Positions 16,384 to 24,411 of a DNA stretch of 64,000 nucleotides are shown piece after piece; within the stretch, counting starts at the first letter, position 1, and each line of letters begins with the position of its first letter. The notes under the pieces were generated by a model. That model was not told the DNA's origin, did no database searches, and saw nothing but the letters and a program-made list of their open reading frames with translations. This stretch comes from an uncultured Acetobacterium sp. (GTDB lineage Bacteria > Bacillota > Clostridia > Eubacteriales > Eubacteriaceae), in assembly GCF_963664135.1 (NCBI RefSeq), contig NZ_OY760905.1, positions 930,001 to 994,000 on the forward strand, written 5' to 3'. A program made the position numbers and the translations under genes.

Positions 16384-17987
16384 AACGATATGATCTAATC
16401 GTCGTTGGAGCCGGCCCTTCCGGACTCTCTGCTGCTATTGAAGCCGCCAAATGCGGAATGAGCGTTGCCGTTTTTGATGAAAATGCTAAACCCGGCGGGC
16501 AATTATTCAAACAGATCCATAAATTTTTCGGTTCCAAGGAACATCAGGCTAAAATCCGGGGCTACCAAATCGGTGAAACCCTGCTGTCCCAAGCCGATGA
16601 AGCCGGGGTTCAGGTGTTTCTGAATGCCACCGTCGCCGGTATTTATCTGGACAAAGAAGTTCTGGTGCAGCTAAATGGTGCCATGGAGCACTTCAAAGCT
16701 GATACCATCATCGTTGCCACCGGCGCCGCTGAAAACATGGTCACCTTTACTGGCTGGACCCTGCCTGGGGTCATCGGTGCCGGGGCCGCCCAAACGATGA
16801 TGAATCTTTACGGCATTCAGCCCGGCCAGCGGGTGCTGATGCTGGGCAGTGGCAATGTCGGCCTGGTGGTCAGCTTCCAGCTGATGCAGGCTGGCTGTGA
16901 CGTCGTCGCGCTGGTCGATGCTGCGCCTCGGGTTGGCGGTTATGGGGTTCATGCTGCCAAAATCGCCCGCTGTGGGGTGCCCTTCTATCTCTCCCACACC
17001 ATTACCAAAGCCGAAGGCAGCGATTGCGTCACCGGCGTGGAGATTTCCCAGGTGGATGAACACTTCACTTCCATCCCCGGTACCGAGAAATATTTTGATG
17101 TCGACACCATCTGTCTGGCGGTCGGCCTCTCGCCGATGTCTCAGCTGCTGAAAATGGCTGGCTGCGATATGGTCGATGATCCCCGACGCGGGGGCCAGGT
17201 ACCGCTGGTGGCCGAAAATGGTGAAACCTCGATCCCCGGGATCTTTGCCGCTGGCGATGTCTCCGGCATCGAAGAAGCCAGCTCGGCCATGATTGGAGGG
17301 CGGATGTCCGGTCTGGCCGCTGCCGCTTATCTGGGCTTTCTTAGTGAAAAAGACCGGGATAATCAGCTGGCTCAATTGGAAGTTGCCCTAGAAAGCTTGC
17401 ATCAGGGCATGTTTGCCCCCGGTAGCAAAGGCAAAGCCATTGCCAAAACCGACGAAGGCATTGCGGTCTCCCAAAGCCTTCTTAAAAAAGGCTATCTTGA
17501 TGATGCCGATCTTGAGCGCTTTATTCGATCTAATAAAACTGAAAAAACGGATAAAAAATCCGGTGTCCATCCGGTGATTGAATGTACCCAGAATATTCCC
17601 TGCAATCCCTGTCAGGATGCCTGTCCCAAGGGTTGCATAAAAATTGGCAAAACCATCACTGCCCTGCCCCGGATTGATGAAGACAGCACCTGCACCGGCT
17701 GCGGCATGTGCATTGCCTCCTGTTCCGGTCAGGCGATCTTCCTGGTCGACGAAGACTACGAACCAGGCTACGCCAGCATTACCCTGCCCTATGAATTTTT
17801 GCCACTCCCTCAAAAAGGTGAAGTGGGCACCGCCCTGAGCCGCAGCGGCCAACCTCTGGGTACCGCCGAAATCATTGCGGTTGCCAACGCCAAAGTCTTC
17901 GACCACACGGCCCTGGTCACCATGAAAGTTCCGGTGGAGCAAGCTATGACTGCCCGGTTTTATCAAAGCGAAGCCCCGCAACCATAG
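16380..17987 (+). CDS. FAD/NAD(P)-dependent oxidoreductase subunit with C-terminal 2x[4Fe-4S] ferredoxin domain (HcnB-like)
   Basis: This 535-residue protein starts with an ATGA overlap. An FAD-binding GxGxxG motif opens it (LIVVGAGPSGLSAA), a second Rossmann motif is MLGSGNVGLVVS near residue 155, and GIFAAGDVSG near 285 is the distal FAD motif. It differs from classical HcnB/octopine oxidase subunits near residues 400-460. There it has two cysteine clusters, CTQNIPCNPCQDACP and CTGCGMCIASCS, which look like two [4Fe-4S] sites. The BFD-type cluster usually at this position is encoded separately at 18088. This suggests electrons leave to ferredoxin rather than oxygen, which suits an anaerobe. 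Confidence 0.88.
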   Translation: MKRYDLIVVGAGPSGLSAAIEAAKCGMSVAVFDENAKPGGQLFKQIHKFFGSKEHQAKIRGYQIGETLLSQADEAGVQVFLNATVAGIYLDKEVLVQLNGAMEHFKADTIIVATGAAENMVTFTGWTLPGVIGAGAAQTMMNLYGIQPGQRVLMLGSGNVGLVVSFQLMQAGCDVVALVDAAPRVGGYGVHAAKIARCGVPFYLSHTITKAEGSDCVTGVEISQVDEHFTSIPGTEKYFDVDTICLAVGLSPMSQLLKMAGCDMVDDPRRGGQVPLVAENGETSIPGIFAAGDVSGIEEASSAMIGGRMSGLAAAAYLGFLSEKDRDNQLAQLEVALESLHQGMFAPGSKGKAIAKTDEGIAVSQSLLKKGYLDDADLERFIRSNKTEKTDKKSGVHPVIECTQNIPCNPCQDACPKGCIKIGKTITALPRIDEDSTCTGCGMCIASCSGQAIFLVDEDYEPGYASITLPYEFLPLPQKGEVGTALSRSGQPLGTAEIIAVANAKVFDHTALVTMKVPVEQAMTARFYQSEAPQP

Positions 17988-17997
17988 AATAGCTAGC

Positions 17998-18060
17998 AAC
18001 TTACCAGAAACTGACATCAAAGCAATCGTTGTTCGATTCTTTCGAATTTCGCAATTACTT
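17998..18060 (+). repeat. Half-copy of family A intergenic repeat
   Basis: GAAACTGACATCAAAGCAAT matches one terminus of the family A repeats and is followed by CGTTGTTCGATTCTTTCG and AATTTCGCAATTACTT. That following block recurs after the element end at 21350-21410 and, inverted, at 29458-29505. It separates two genes of one operon. Confidence 0.5.
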
Positions 18061-18087
18061 CAAAATCAAAGAACAGGAGAGCAAAAT

Positions 18088-18417
18088 ATGAAATCTATTA
18101 ATGATCGTTCACAGGATATTGGTCCCTTCGTTTCCCAGATCGATGACGGCATCATCATCTGCCGTTGTGAAGAAATCACCAAGGGTGAAATTCGCCAGGC
18201 GATCCACGATGGCATGTTTACCGTCAACGAAATCAGACGTTACTTGCGGTCCGGCATGGGGCTTTGCCAGGGGCAAACCTGCGGCAAACTGGTTAAAGGC
18301 CTGATCGCCCGGGAGCTTAACGTCATCCCGGCCCAATTGGATCCGGCTAACAGCCGTTCCCCAATGCGGCCAGTGGAGATGAAAGTATTAGGAAATGAGG
18401 AGGTGACCCATGTCTAA
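18088..18417 (+). CDS. BFD-like [2Fe-2S]-binding subunit
   Basis: This 109-residue protein has the bacterioferritin-associated-ferredoxin-type cluster. The cysteines are in IIICRCEEIT and GLCQGQTCGKLV, with the intervening helix TVNEIRRYLRSGMG. In related amino acid dehydrogenases this domain is fused to the NAD/FAD subunit; here it stands alone because that subunit carries 4Fe-4S sites instead. The start has AGGAGAG upstream. It overlaps the following FAD oxidoreductase gene by eight bases, so the products are probably made in equal amounts. Confidence 0.85.
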   Translation: MKSINDRSQDIGPFVSQIDDGIIICRCEEITKGEIRQAIHDGMFTVNEIRRYLRSGMGLCQGQTCGKLVKGLIARELNVIPAQLDPANSRSPMRPVEMKVLGNEEVTHV

Positions 18418-19537
18418 ACATAGTGATGTAATCATCGTTGGCGGCGGTATTATCGGTAATGCCACAGCTTACTATCTCGCCCAAAAAGGCCTGTCTGTCA
18501 CCGTACTGGAAGCCAGCAAGGACATTGGTATTGGTGGTTCTTCCCGTAATGGCGGCGGCGTCCGACAGTCCGGTCGGGACACCCGGGAACTGCCGCTGGC
18601 AATGTGGGGCATTAAAAATCTCTGGCCAGGCCTGTCCGAGGAACTGGGCGTCGATGTGGAATACACTCAAAAGGGCAACCTGCGTCTCGGCAAAACCGAA
18701 GCCCATCAGAAAATTCTCCAGGGTTTAACCGACAAGGCGGTATCCTGTGGGCTGGATGTCCGAATGATCAATGGCGATGAAATTCGGGCGATCAACCCCT
18801 ACCTTTCCGATGAGGTCACCTGTGCCAGCTGGTGTCCCACTGACGGCCATGCCAATCCCCTGACGGCCACCCTGGGTTACTATAAAAAAGCCCGGGAATT
18901 AGGCGTCCGCTTTATTACCGAATCCCCCTGCTTCGAACTGCGTAAAATAAAAGGCGCCATCCGCCAGGTCGTCACTCCGGACGCCATCTATGAAGCCGAT
19001 AAGGTGCTGGTGGCAGCCGGGTATGACAGCCGCAAACTGTTAGCCACGGTGGGGATTGATGTCCCAATGATGCCATTGAAGATGGAATGTCTGGTTACCG
19101 AAGCTGAGCCCCCGATGTTTTTACAGATGTTAGGCACCGCCGAAGCCGACTTCTACGGCCATCAATCCAAACATGGTTCCTTTGTTTTTGGCGGTTCTTC
19201 CGGTTTTGAGCCCTTCAATAAAGACAATGGCACCCCCATCTCCAGCAGCATCGGCGCGTCCTGCACCTGCCGAGGGATTATGAAATACTTTCCCGCTCTG
19301 GCTGACGCAAAAATTGTCCGGGCCTGGGCCGGCTGGCTGGATGATTGCGCCGACCATGTTCCGGTGATCAGCCCGGTGGAAGAAGTTCCCGGCCTGTACA
19401 TCGCCTGTGCTTTTTCTGGCCATGGCTTCGGGATTGCCCCGGCAGCTGGTTACAACATTGCCGAAATGATTGCCGATGGTCACACCACCATCGATTTATC
19501 CGCCCTGCGCTACGACCGGTTTAAGCCCAAGCAATAA
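18410..19537 (+). CDS. DAO-family FAD-dependent amino acid dehydrogenase catalytic subunit (HcnC-like)
   Basis: This 375-residue protein of the D-amino acid oxidase superfamily begins with the FAD motif VIIVGGGIIGNATAYYLA. It continues with the substrate-side GSSRNGGGVRQSG and ends with GLYIACAFSGHGFGIAPAAG, the conserved second FAD segment. Relatives are the beta subunits of sarcosine, octopine and D-hydroxyproline dehydrogenases and glycine oxidase. It should oxidise the C-N bond of a secondary or D-amino acid to an imine. With RidA and an ornithine-cyclodeaminase-family enzyme in the cluster, a cyclic imino acid such as a proline derivative is a good candidate substrate, but this is inferred. 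Confidence 0.88.
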   Translation: MSKHSDVIIVGGGIIGNATAYYLAQKGLSVTVLEASKDIGIGGSSRNGGGVRQSGRDTRELPLAMWGIKNLWPGLSEELGVDVEYTQKGNLRLGKTEAHQKILQGLTDKAVSCGLDVRMINGDEIRAINPYLSDEVTCASWCPTDGHANPLTATLGYYKKARELGVRFITESPCFELRKIKGAIRQVVTPDAIYEADKVLVAAGYDSRKLLATVGIDVPMMPLKMECLVTEAEPPMFLQMLGTAEADFYGHQSKHGSFVFGGSSGFEPFNKDNGTPISSSIGASCTCRGIMKYFPALADAKIVRAWAGWLDDCADHVPVISPVEEVPGLYIACAFSGHGFGIAPAAGYNIAEMIADGHTTIDLSALRYDRFKPKQ

Positions 19538-19629
19538 GAAAACCTGGCTAGCTAAATGCATCAATCAGAATTTTCTTAAAAATGATTGATTATGTAAAGA
19601 AGTACCGATTTTTACTATTCTTTCATTCT

Positions 19630-19727
19630 GAACTATGGTATATTGTATACACAATAAGTGATACAACCTCATACGCAAAAAAAGACAAGGATGTCGAAAC
19701 CGAAGTTTCGTCGTCCTTGTTTTTTTA
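19630..19727 (+). promoter_or_regulatory. Promoter and leader terminator/attenuator of the AraC gene
   Basis: A CTATGGTATATTGTATAC promoter-like block is followed by ACAAGGATGTCGAAAC (19685-19700) pairing with GTTTCGTCGTCCTTGT (19705-19720), then a run of seven to eight T. The layout and even the stem sequence parallel the leader at 15472-15588. The gene starts 45 bases later. Shared leaders suggest the regulator and the ridA operon respond to the same signal. Confidence 0.55.
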
Positions 19728-19771
19728 TCCCATCCATTCAGAAAGGAAAGCATACGCTTTGAGTTATTGAT

Positions 19772-20635
19772 ATGATTGATCTATTAAAAGAGTATGAATC
19801 TTATGATTCCTCTCAAAAGGGAAAAGAAAAGATCATTGTCCCGAAACAGCCCTTAATGGTCCAGCATTCTGAAGGTTATCAATTCTTTGACTACCGGGCT
19901 TACGGCATCTCCCACTTTTATCGGTTCCGGGTTACCCAGGAAATGATCGAAACCGCCACCATCGTTCCCGATGGCACCGTGGACATCGTCTTTCGCTGTG
20001 GTCAGGATCATCTGGATGTGTCCTGCTACGGTGCGGTCCTGAAAATGCACACCATTGACTATGCGTCAATCTTTCATCTGGATGATATCATCTTTGGCAT
20101 CCGCTTTCTGCCGGGGAAAGCATACTTACCTCAGGGCTACCCCATCGGCAGTCTCACTGAAACATCGATTCCGCTGCCGGAAATCTGTCAGGATCAGGCC
20201 ATGATGGAAGGCATCACCCGAAGTAACGATTTTAAAGAACAGATTCAATTGTACCTGAATTCTTATATTCCCGATTATCAGAACTATTATAGCCCGGGAA
20301 CCCGACCGTTCAGTTATTGTATGGTGGATGAAATCACCAAGGTTGTCGGCATCATCAATGTCAATGACTTAAGCCAAAGCGTCGGCTATACCCCCAGATA
20401 CATTAACCGGCTCTTTAATAATGAAATTGGTTTACCCCCAAAGACCTTCTCTAAAATCATCCGTTTCCAGAATGTTTTGCTGGCCCTGGGGAAAAACCAG
20501 CACATTTCAACCATCGCTGCGGATATGGGTTATTACGATCAATCTCACCTGCTTAAGGAATTTAAACAATTCACGGGAATCTCTCCCCTGAATTACCGCA
20601 AATCCATGTCTCAGGGAACGGCCCTCCGGATTTAA
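19772..20635 (+). CDS. AraC family transcriptional regulator
   Basis: This 287-residue protein has an N-terminal ligand or dimerisation region (FDYRAYGISHFYRFRVT, VPDGTVDIVFRCG) of the kind seen in AraC proteins lacking a cupin. The C-terminal AraC DNA-binding domain has VNDLSQSVGYTPRYINRLF and the second helix-turn-helix ISTIAADMGYYDQSHLLKEF, closing with FTGISPLNYRK. It probably controls the surrounding imino acid catabolic genes. The nearest AGGAAAG site is about 20 bases from the ATG, and a four-codon TTG frame (TTGAGTTATTGA) lies between, so start efficiency may be low. Confidence 0.88.
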   Translation: MIDLLKEYESYDSSQKGKEKIIVPKQPLMVQHSEGYQFFDYRAYGISHFYRFRVTQEMIETATIVPDGTVDIVFRCGQDHLDVSCYGAVLKMHTIDYASIFHLDDIIFGIRFLPGKAYLPQGYPIGSLTETSIPLPEICQDQAMMEGITRSNDFKEQIQLYLNSYIPDYQNYYSPGTRPFSYCMVDEITKVVGIINVNDLSQSVGYTPRYINRLFNNEIGLPPKTFSKIIRFQNVLLALGKNQHISTIAADMGYYDQSHLLKEFKQFTGISPLNYRKSMSQGTALRI

Positions 20636-20669
20636 AACGGGATCGGCCCCTTTATTCTATAAAACTGAA

Positions 20670-20888
20670 CAAATCTTGCTTTGATGTCTGTTTTCATAAC
20701 TACAAGAAATCGCGATGCGAATTTCTTCTAGTTCGCGGGCAGTCGCCAACTACAAGCAAACTTGTGACTGGCTCGTTGCCTTCACGAAAACAATTTTGTA
20801 ACGTGTAGACGAACAGGCGGTAGCCTGTACGTCGTACAGTGGATAAATTGTTTGATGTAAACAGGCAGCGAAGCTCATGGCACTATCT
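20670..20888 (+). repeat. MITE-like intergenic repeat, family A (longest copy)
   Basis: It begins TTGCTTTGATGTCTGTTTTC and ends AAACAGGCAGCGAAGCTCAT, imperfect inverted termini. The inner half repeats the block TTTTGTAACGTGTAGACG, the hairpin ACAGGCGGTAGCCTGT and GTACGTCGTAC of the copy at 3334-3462. The first half holds extra hairpins, including AGAAATCGCGATGCGAATTTCT. It fills most of the gap between the AraC gene and the PII-like gene. Confidence 0.75.
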
Positions 20889-20923
20889 TATTAAACAAAA
20901 ATAAAAAATTAAGGAGAATCATT

Positions 20924-21283
20924 ATGGAATTATCACGTGTAGAAATTATTACCAACAACTCAAAAATTGAGGCGTTAAAAAATGCCATGGGTAAATATGG
21001 TATTACCGGGATGACAATCACTCAGGTATTGGGATGCGGAGTCCAATTTGGCACCCAGGAATATGAAGTCGAGCCTAAAAAAGAACCGACCCTGCTGCCC
21101 AAAGATCTGGTGATGCTGGTGTTGCCTACCAAAGACGTACCAGCCTTTCTGGAATTTGTCAAAGAAGAACTGTACACCGGCCATATCGGTGATGGCAAAA
21201 TCTTCGTTTCCACAGTGACCAACGCAATCCGGGTCCGAACCGGCGAAGATGGACTGGATGCCCTGTTCCAGAATGAACTATAA
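20924..21283 (+). CDS. PII-family nitrogen regulatory-like protein
   Basis: This 119-residue protein has the PII signature regions. The start is VEIITNNSKIEALKNAMGKYGITGMTITQV-like, the T-loop region begins at LGCGVQFGTQEYEVEPKKEP, and the C-terminal signature is GHIGDGKIFVSTVTNAIRVRTGEDG. The T-loop lacks the uridylylated tyrosine and canonical glutamine context of GlnB/GlnK, so it is a divergent member. PII proteins bind ATP/ADP and 2-oxoglutarate and clamp onto transporters or enzymes. The neighbour is an amino acid permease and not AmtB, so it may gate that permease. The start follows AAGGAG. Confidence 0.88.
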   Translation: MELSRVEIITNNSKIEALKNAMGKYGITGMTITQVLGCGVQFGTQEYEVEPKKEPTLLPKDLVMLVLPTKDVPAFLEFVKEELYTGHIGDGKIFVSTVTNAIRVRTGEDGLDALFQNEL

Positions 21284-21304
21284 TCCCTGTCGATCAGGCA
21301 ATTA

Positions 21305-21410
21305 CTAAACTGCCATGAGCTTAGCCATCAGTTTCACGAAACTGTTTGTGAAACTGACAGCTAAGCAAACCATTGTTCAATTCATTAAATTTCGCTAATT
21401 ACCTGTTATT
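21305..21410 (+). repeat. Short family A repeat (termini only) with conserved flank
   Basis: GCCATGAGCTTAGCCATCAG and its partner CTGACAGCTAAGCAAAC flank the small hairpin GTTTCACGAAACTGTTTGTG. The interior hairpin block of longer copies is missing. The following CATTGTTCAATTCATT and AATTTCGCTAATTACC match the flank of the half-copy at 17998-18060. It lies between the PII-like gene and the permease gene. Confidence 0.6.
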
Positions 21411-21432
21411 TCGCCCATGAAAGGAGCTTACC

Positions 21433-22857
21433 ATGACTGAAAAAAAACTCGGCTTGCCCAGCGTCGTCGCCACCGGGGTTGGTGTCGTCGTCGCCACCAG
21501 CTGCCTGATCTCGCTGGGGATAGGCTCATCCGCCATTGGAATGACCTTTATCATCTCAATGGTCATTGCCGGCATCTTAAATATTCTTTTTGCCCTCTCG
21601 GTCTCTGAACTCAATGCGCTGATGCCTAACTTAACCGGCGGATTGGCCCAGTATACCCTGGCCTGTATGGGACCCTTTGTCACCATCATCGTAATGGTCG
21701 GCGGGTATCTGCTCTGCAATACCATCGTCGGCAGTGCCGAGTGCGCGATGTTCGGGAACACCATTGCCAGCGTGCTTCCCGATATCCCAATCCCCGGCAA
21801 CTACTATAGTGTCGCCCTGATCATCATTTTAATGATTACCAACTTAAACGGGGTGGATGTGTTCGCCAAAATTCAAAACGTGGTCACGTATACCCTTATC
21901 GGTTCTTTGGTCATCATGGGACTACTTGGCTTTTTCAAGTTGGGAACCGGCGATGTGATTGCCCAACCCATGGTTCTGTCCACCAATTTCACCGATGTGA
22001 CCGCCCTTTGCGGGTTAGCCTTTTTCCTCTTCGTCGGCTCGGAATACATTGTTCCGATTTCAAACCAAGTTCAGAATGCCCGGCGGAATGTCCCTTTGGG
22101 CCTGATCATTACCCTGATTCTCGTTTTCACGATGGAAACGCTGCTCGTCTTTGGTTTTCATAATTACACCGCCTGGGCAGATCTGAGTGCCAGCACTACC
22201 CCCCATATTCTTTATGGCACCATGCTGCTAGGAAATTTTGGTACCATCTGGATGGCTCTGGTTTCAATTTGCGCCGTTACCGGGGTTATCAATACCATCA
22301 TTTCATCCCTGGCTTATATCGCCGACGGGATGGCCAAAATCAACCTGATGCCGAAAGTTTTTATGAAGACAAACAAAAAAGGTGCTCCCTATGTTGGCAT
22401 CCTCGTCATCGGCGGAATCATGGCGATTATCAATGCAACCGGCTTATCCACCACCAGCCAGTTGTCCTTCCTGATCTTAACTGGTGTGGTCTTCTGGATG
22501 GTCGCCTATATTGTCACCCACCTCAATGTGTTGGTGTTAAGGAAACGTCTTCCTAAGGCTCCCCGAACCTTTAAAGTGCCCTTTGGCCCGGTGATCCCGA
22601 TTGTCGGTTCCCTGGGGATTGTCTGGATGATTTATAACATCTCGTCCGATCCCGTAACCCGACTGAATATTTACATGCTTTGTGGTCTCATCTTTGCTGC
22701 CTTGACGGTCTATTCCGTCATCTGGGTCAAGAAGGTCATGAAACTTGACCTCTTCAAGCCGATCCCGCTTAAAAAGGTTATGGCGATGGAAAATGATCTT
22801 TACCATGTCTATCACAATCCCAAATCCGGAGATCATGTGCCAAAATTAGAGAAATAA
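21433..22857 (+). CDS. APC family amino acid permease
   Basis: This 474-residue membrane protein has about twelve hydrophobic segments in the amino acid-polyamine-organocation arrangement. An early unwound-helix glycine motif (SLGIGSSAIG) lies in the first helix. Charged loops include NQVQNARRNVPLG, a typical segment after helix 6. The start follows GAAAGGAG. It belongs to the imino/amino acid catabolic cluster and most likely imports its substrate. The adjacent PII-like protein may inhibit or couple it to nitrogen status. The exact substrate cannot be read from sequence. Confidence 0.9.
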   Translation: MTEKKLGLPSVVATGVGVVVATSCLISLGIGSSAIGMTFIISMVIAGILNILFALSVSELNALMPNLTGGLAQYTLACMGPFVTIIVMVGGYLLCNTIVGSAECAMFGNTIASVLPDIPIPGNYYSVALIIILMITNLNGVDVFAKIQNVVTYTLIGSLVIMGLLGFFKLGTGDVIAQPMVLSTNFTDVTALCGLAFFLFVGSEYIVPISNQVQNARRNVPLGLIITLILVFTMETLLVFGFHNYTAWADLSASTTPHILYGTMLLGNFGTIWMALVSICAVTGVINTIISSLAYIADGMAKINLMPKVFMKTNKKGAPYVGILVIGGIMAIINATGLSTTSQLSFLILTGVVFWMVAYIVTHLNVLVLRKRLPKAPRTFKVPFGPVIPIVGSLGIVWMIYNISSDPVTRLNIYMLCGLIFAALTVYSVIWVKKVMKLDLFKPIPLKKVMAMENDLYHVYHNPKSGDHVPKLEK

Positions 22858-22867
22858 ATTTATCAAT

Positions 22868-22975
22868 TTGTTCAAAACATCAAACTATCATTGCTTTGAT
22901 GTCGGTTTCTACAAACTATTTCGTAACGTGTAAGAATAGTTTGGCGCAAATCCGCAACGAAGCTCACGATAGCTT
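22868..22975 (+). repeat. Family A intergenic repeat (divergent copy)
   Basis: It includes ATTGCTTTGATGTCGGTTTC, the block ACTATTTCGTAACGTGTAAG, and the end AACGAAGCTCACGATAGC, the same elements and order as the other copies. The ACAGGC hairpin has been lost. It lies between the permease and the ornithine-cyclodeaminase-family gene. Confidence 0.6.
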
Positions 22976-23029
22976 TGCAATTGCTATTAAATAATAAATA
23001 ATAATAAAAATTATTTGGAGGTTTATGTT

Positions 23030-24172
23030 ATGAAATTACCTGGAATTGACTTTCTGTATTTAAATGAAGCCGATATGATTAAAGCCGGTGTCAACAATGT
23101 TGTGGCCTGTACTGATTGTATGGAAGAATTGTTAAAGCTCTTAGACAAGGGCGATTACCGAATGGGTGGTGACAATGGCAATTCTCACGGCTGTATGATT
23201 ACCTTCCCGGAAGAACCGGAATTCCCCAATATGCCTAAAAATGCCCCCGATCGTCGGTTCATGGCCATGCCCGCCTATGTTGGCGGTAAGTTTGATGTCG
23301 CCGGCATGAAATGGTACGGTTCCAATGTTGATAATCGTGACAAAATGCTGCCCCGCTCGATCCTGATGATGATGTTAAATGATAAAGACACCAGTGCACC
23401 CTTAGCTCTGATGTCAGCCAATCTGCTCAGTGCTTACCGTACCGCGGCAATTCCCGGTGTCGGAGTCAAAAATCTGGCCCTGAAAGATGCCAAAGTGCTT
23501 GGTATCATCGGCCCTGGGGTCATCAATTCCACTGCCATTGAAACCTTTGCGGCCCTGCGACCAACGCTGACGACGCTTAAAATCAAAGGCCGGGGCCAGG
23601 CTTCCATTGATCGCTGCATCGACTATGTGAAAGAAAAATGTCCGCAATTTACCGAAATCATCGTTTGTGAAACCTTGGAAGAATGCGTCCGCGGCTCGGA
23701 TATTTTAAGCTTTGCCACCTCAACCGCGATGGGTGCAGGTCCTTCGGTTTATCCCTTCGTAGATGAGGCGTGGATTAAGCCCGGAGCGCTCTTCTGTTTG
23801 CCTGGCGCCGCTGATTTTACCGATGAATTTATCCAAAGCGACAAAACCAAGCTGGTTGTCGATAATATTTCCCTTTATGAAGCCTGGGCCGAAGAATACC
23901 CCTACCCGACCTACAATATCGTTTATATCCTCGGTTCCAAGTTTATGGATATGATTCATGACGGGAAGCTGGAAAAAAACGATATCCATGATTTAGGCGC
24001 CATCTTAAACGGCAAGGTGCCCGGACGGGAAAGCGACGACCAGATCATCCTCTACTCGGTCGGCGGGATGCCAGTGGAAGACGTGGCCTGGGGTAAAGAA
24101 GTTTACGACTATGCCCGCAAAAACAACATTGGGGTCAGTCTCAACCTTTGGGATAAACCTTCTTTATACTAA
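23030..24172 (+). CDS. Ornithine cyclodeaminase/mu-crystallin family protein
   Basis: This 380-residue protein starts at the ATG eight bases after GGAGG; a longer TTG start has no site. It has the family's substrate region (MLPRSILMMMLNDKDTSAPLALM), the conserved SAYRTAA segment, and an NAD(P)-binding Rossmann stretch (KVLGIIGPGVINSTAIETFA). Family members cyclise ornithine to proline, or act as reductases on cyclic imines such as pyrroline-2-carboxylate, or on N-substituted amino acids. Next to a DAO-type dehydrogenase and RidA, a pyrroline-2-carboxylate or related imine reductase role is attractive but not proven. It is the last gene of the cluster. Confidence 0.85.
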   Translation: MKLPGIDFLYLNEADMIKAGVNNVVACTDCMEELLKLLDKGDYRMGGDNGNSHGCMITFPEEPEFPNMPKNAPDRRFMAMPAYVGGKFDVAGMKWYGSNVDNRDKMLPRSILMMMLNDKDTSAPLALMSANLLSAYRTAAIPGVGVKNLALKDAKVLGIIGPGVINSTAIETFAALRPTLTTLKIKGRGQASIDRCIDYVKEKCPQFTEIIVCETLEECVRGSDILSFATSTAMGAGPSVYPFVDEAWIKPGALFCLPGAADFTDEFIQSDKTKLVVDNISLYEAWAEEYPYPTYNIVYILGSKFMDMIHDGKLEKNDIHDLGAILNGKVPGRESDDQIILYSVGGMPVEDVAWGKEVYDYARKNNIGVSLNLWDKPSLY

Positions 24173-24186
24173 GTCGATAAACTACC

Positions 24187-24316
24187 GTACCGACCAATTG
24201 TTAATCTGTTGTATGCGCGCAATTCGTACAGTTGCAATTAAAAATTCGGCTAATTATAGACGTTTCGTCGCAACTGTTCGCCTTGAGGCACACAACATGC
24301 CAACAATTGTCGGTAC
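24187..24316. repeat. Second palindromic element (family B) with GTACCGAC termini
   Basis: The element opens with GTACCGACCAATTGTT and closes with AACAATTGTCGGTAC. The next inner blocks also pair (GTTGTATGC with GCACACAAC). The centre carries ACAGTTGC and GCAACTGT as a further stem. The 130 bases could fold into one long hairpin. No reading frame is present. It sits directly after the cyclodeaminase-family gene. Confidence 0.6.
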
Positions 24317-24340
24317 TAGGTTATCTTTTTTGACAGTCTG

Positions 24341-24375
24341 AAGTGCCACGGGAAATCCCGTGGCACTTTATTTTA
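24341..24375. terminator. Bidirectional rho-independent terminator
   Basis: AAGTGCCACGGGA and TCCCGTGGCACTT form a perfect 13-base stem followed by TATTTTAT. It separates the cyclodeaminase-family gene from the convergent TRIC channel gene. Confidence 0.85.
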
Positions 24376-24411
24376 TGTGTTAAAAATCGCTACTATCCTG
24401 GCCGCTGCTTT

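Noticed and set aside
16671..17375. Long minus-strand open frame inside the FAD oxidoreductase gene
   Set aside because: It lies entirely antisense to a gene with clear motifs, has no ribosome binding site and reads as low-complexity shadow sequence.
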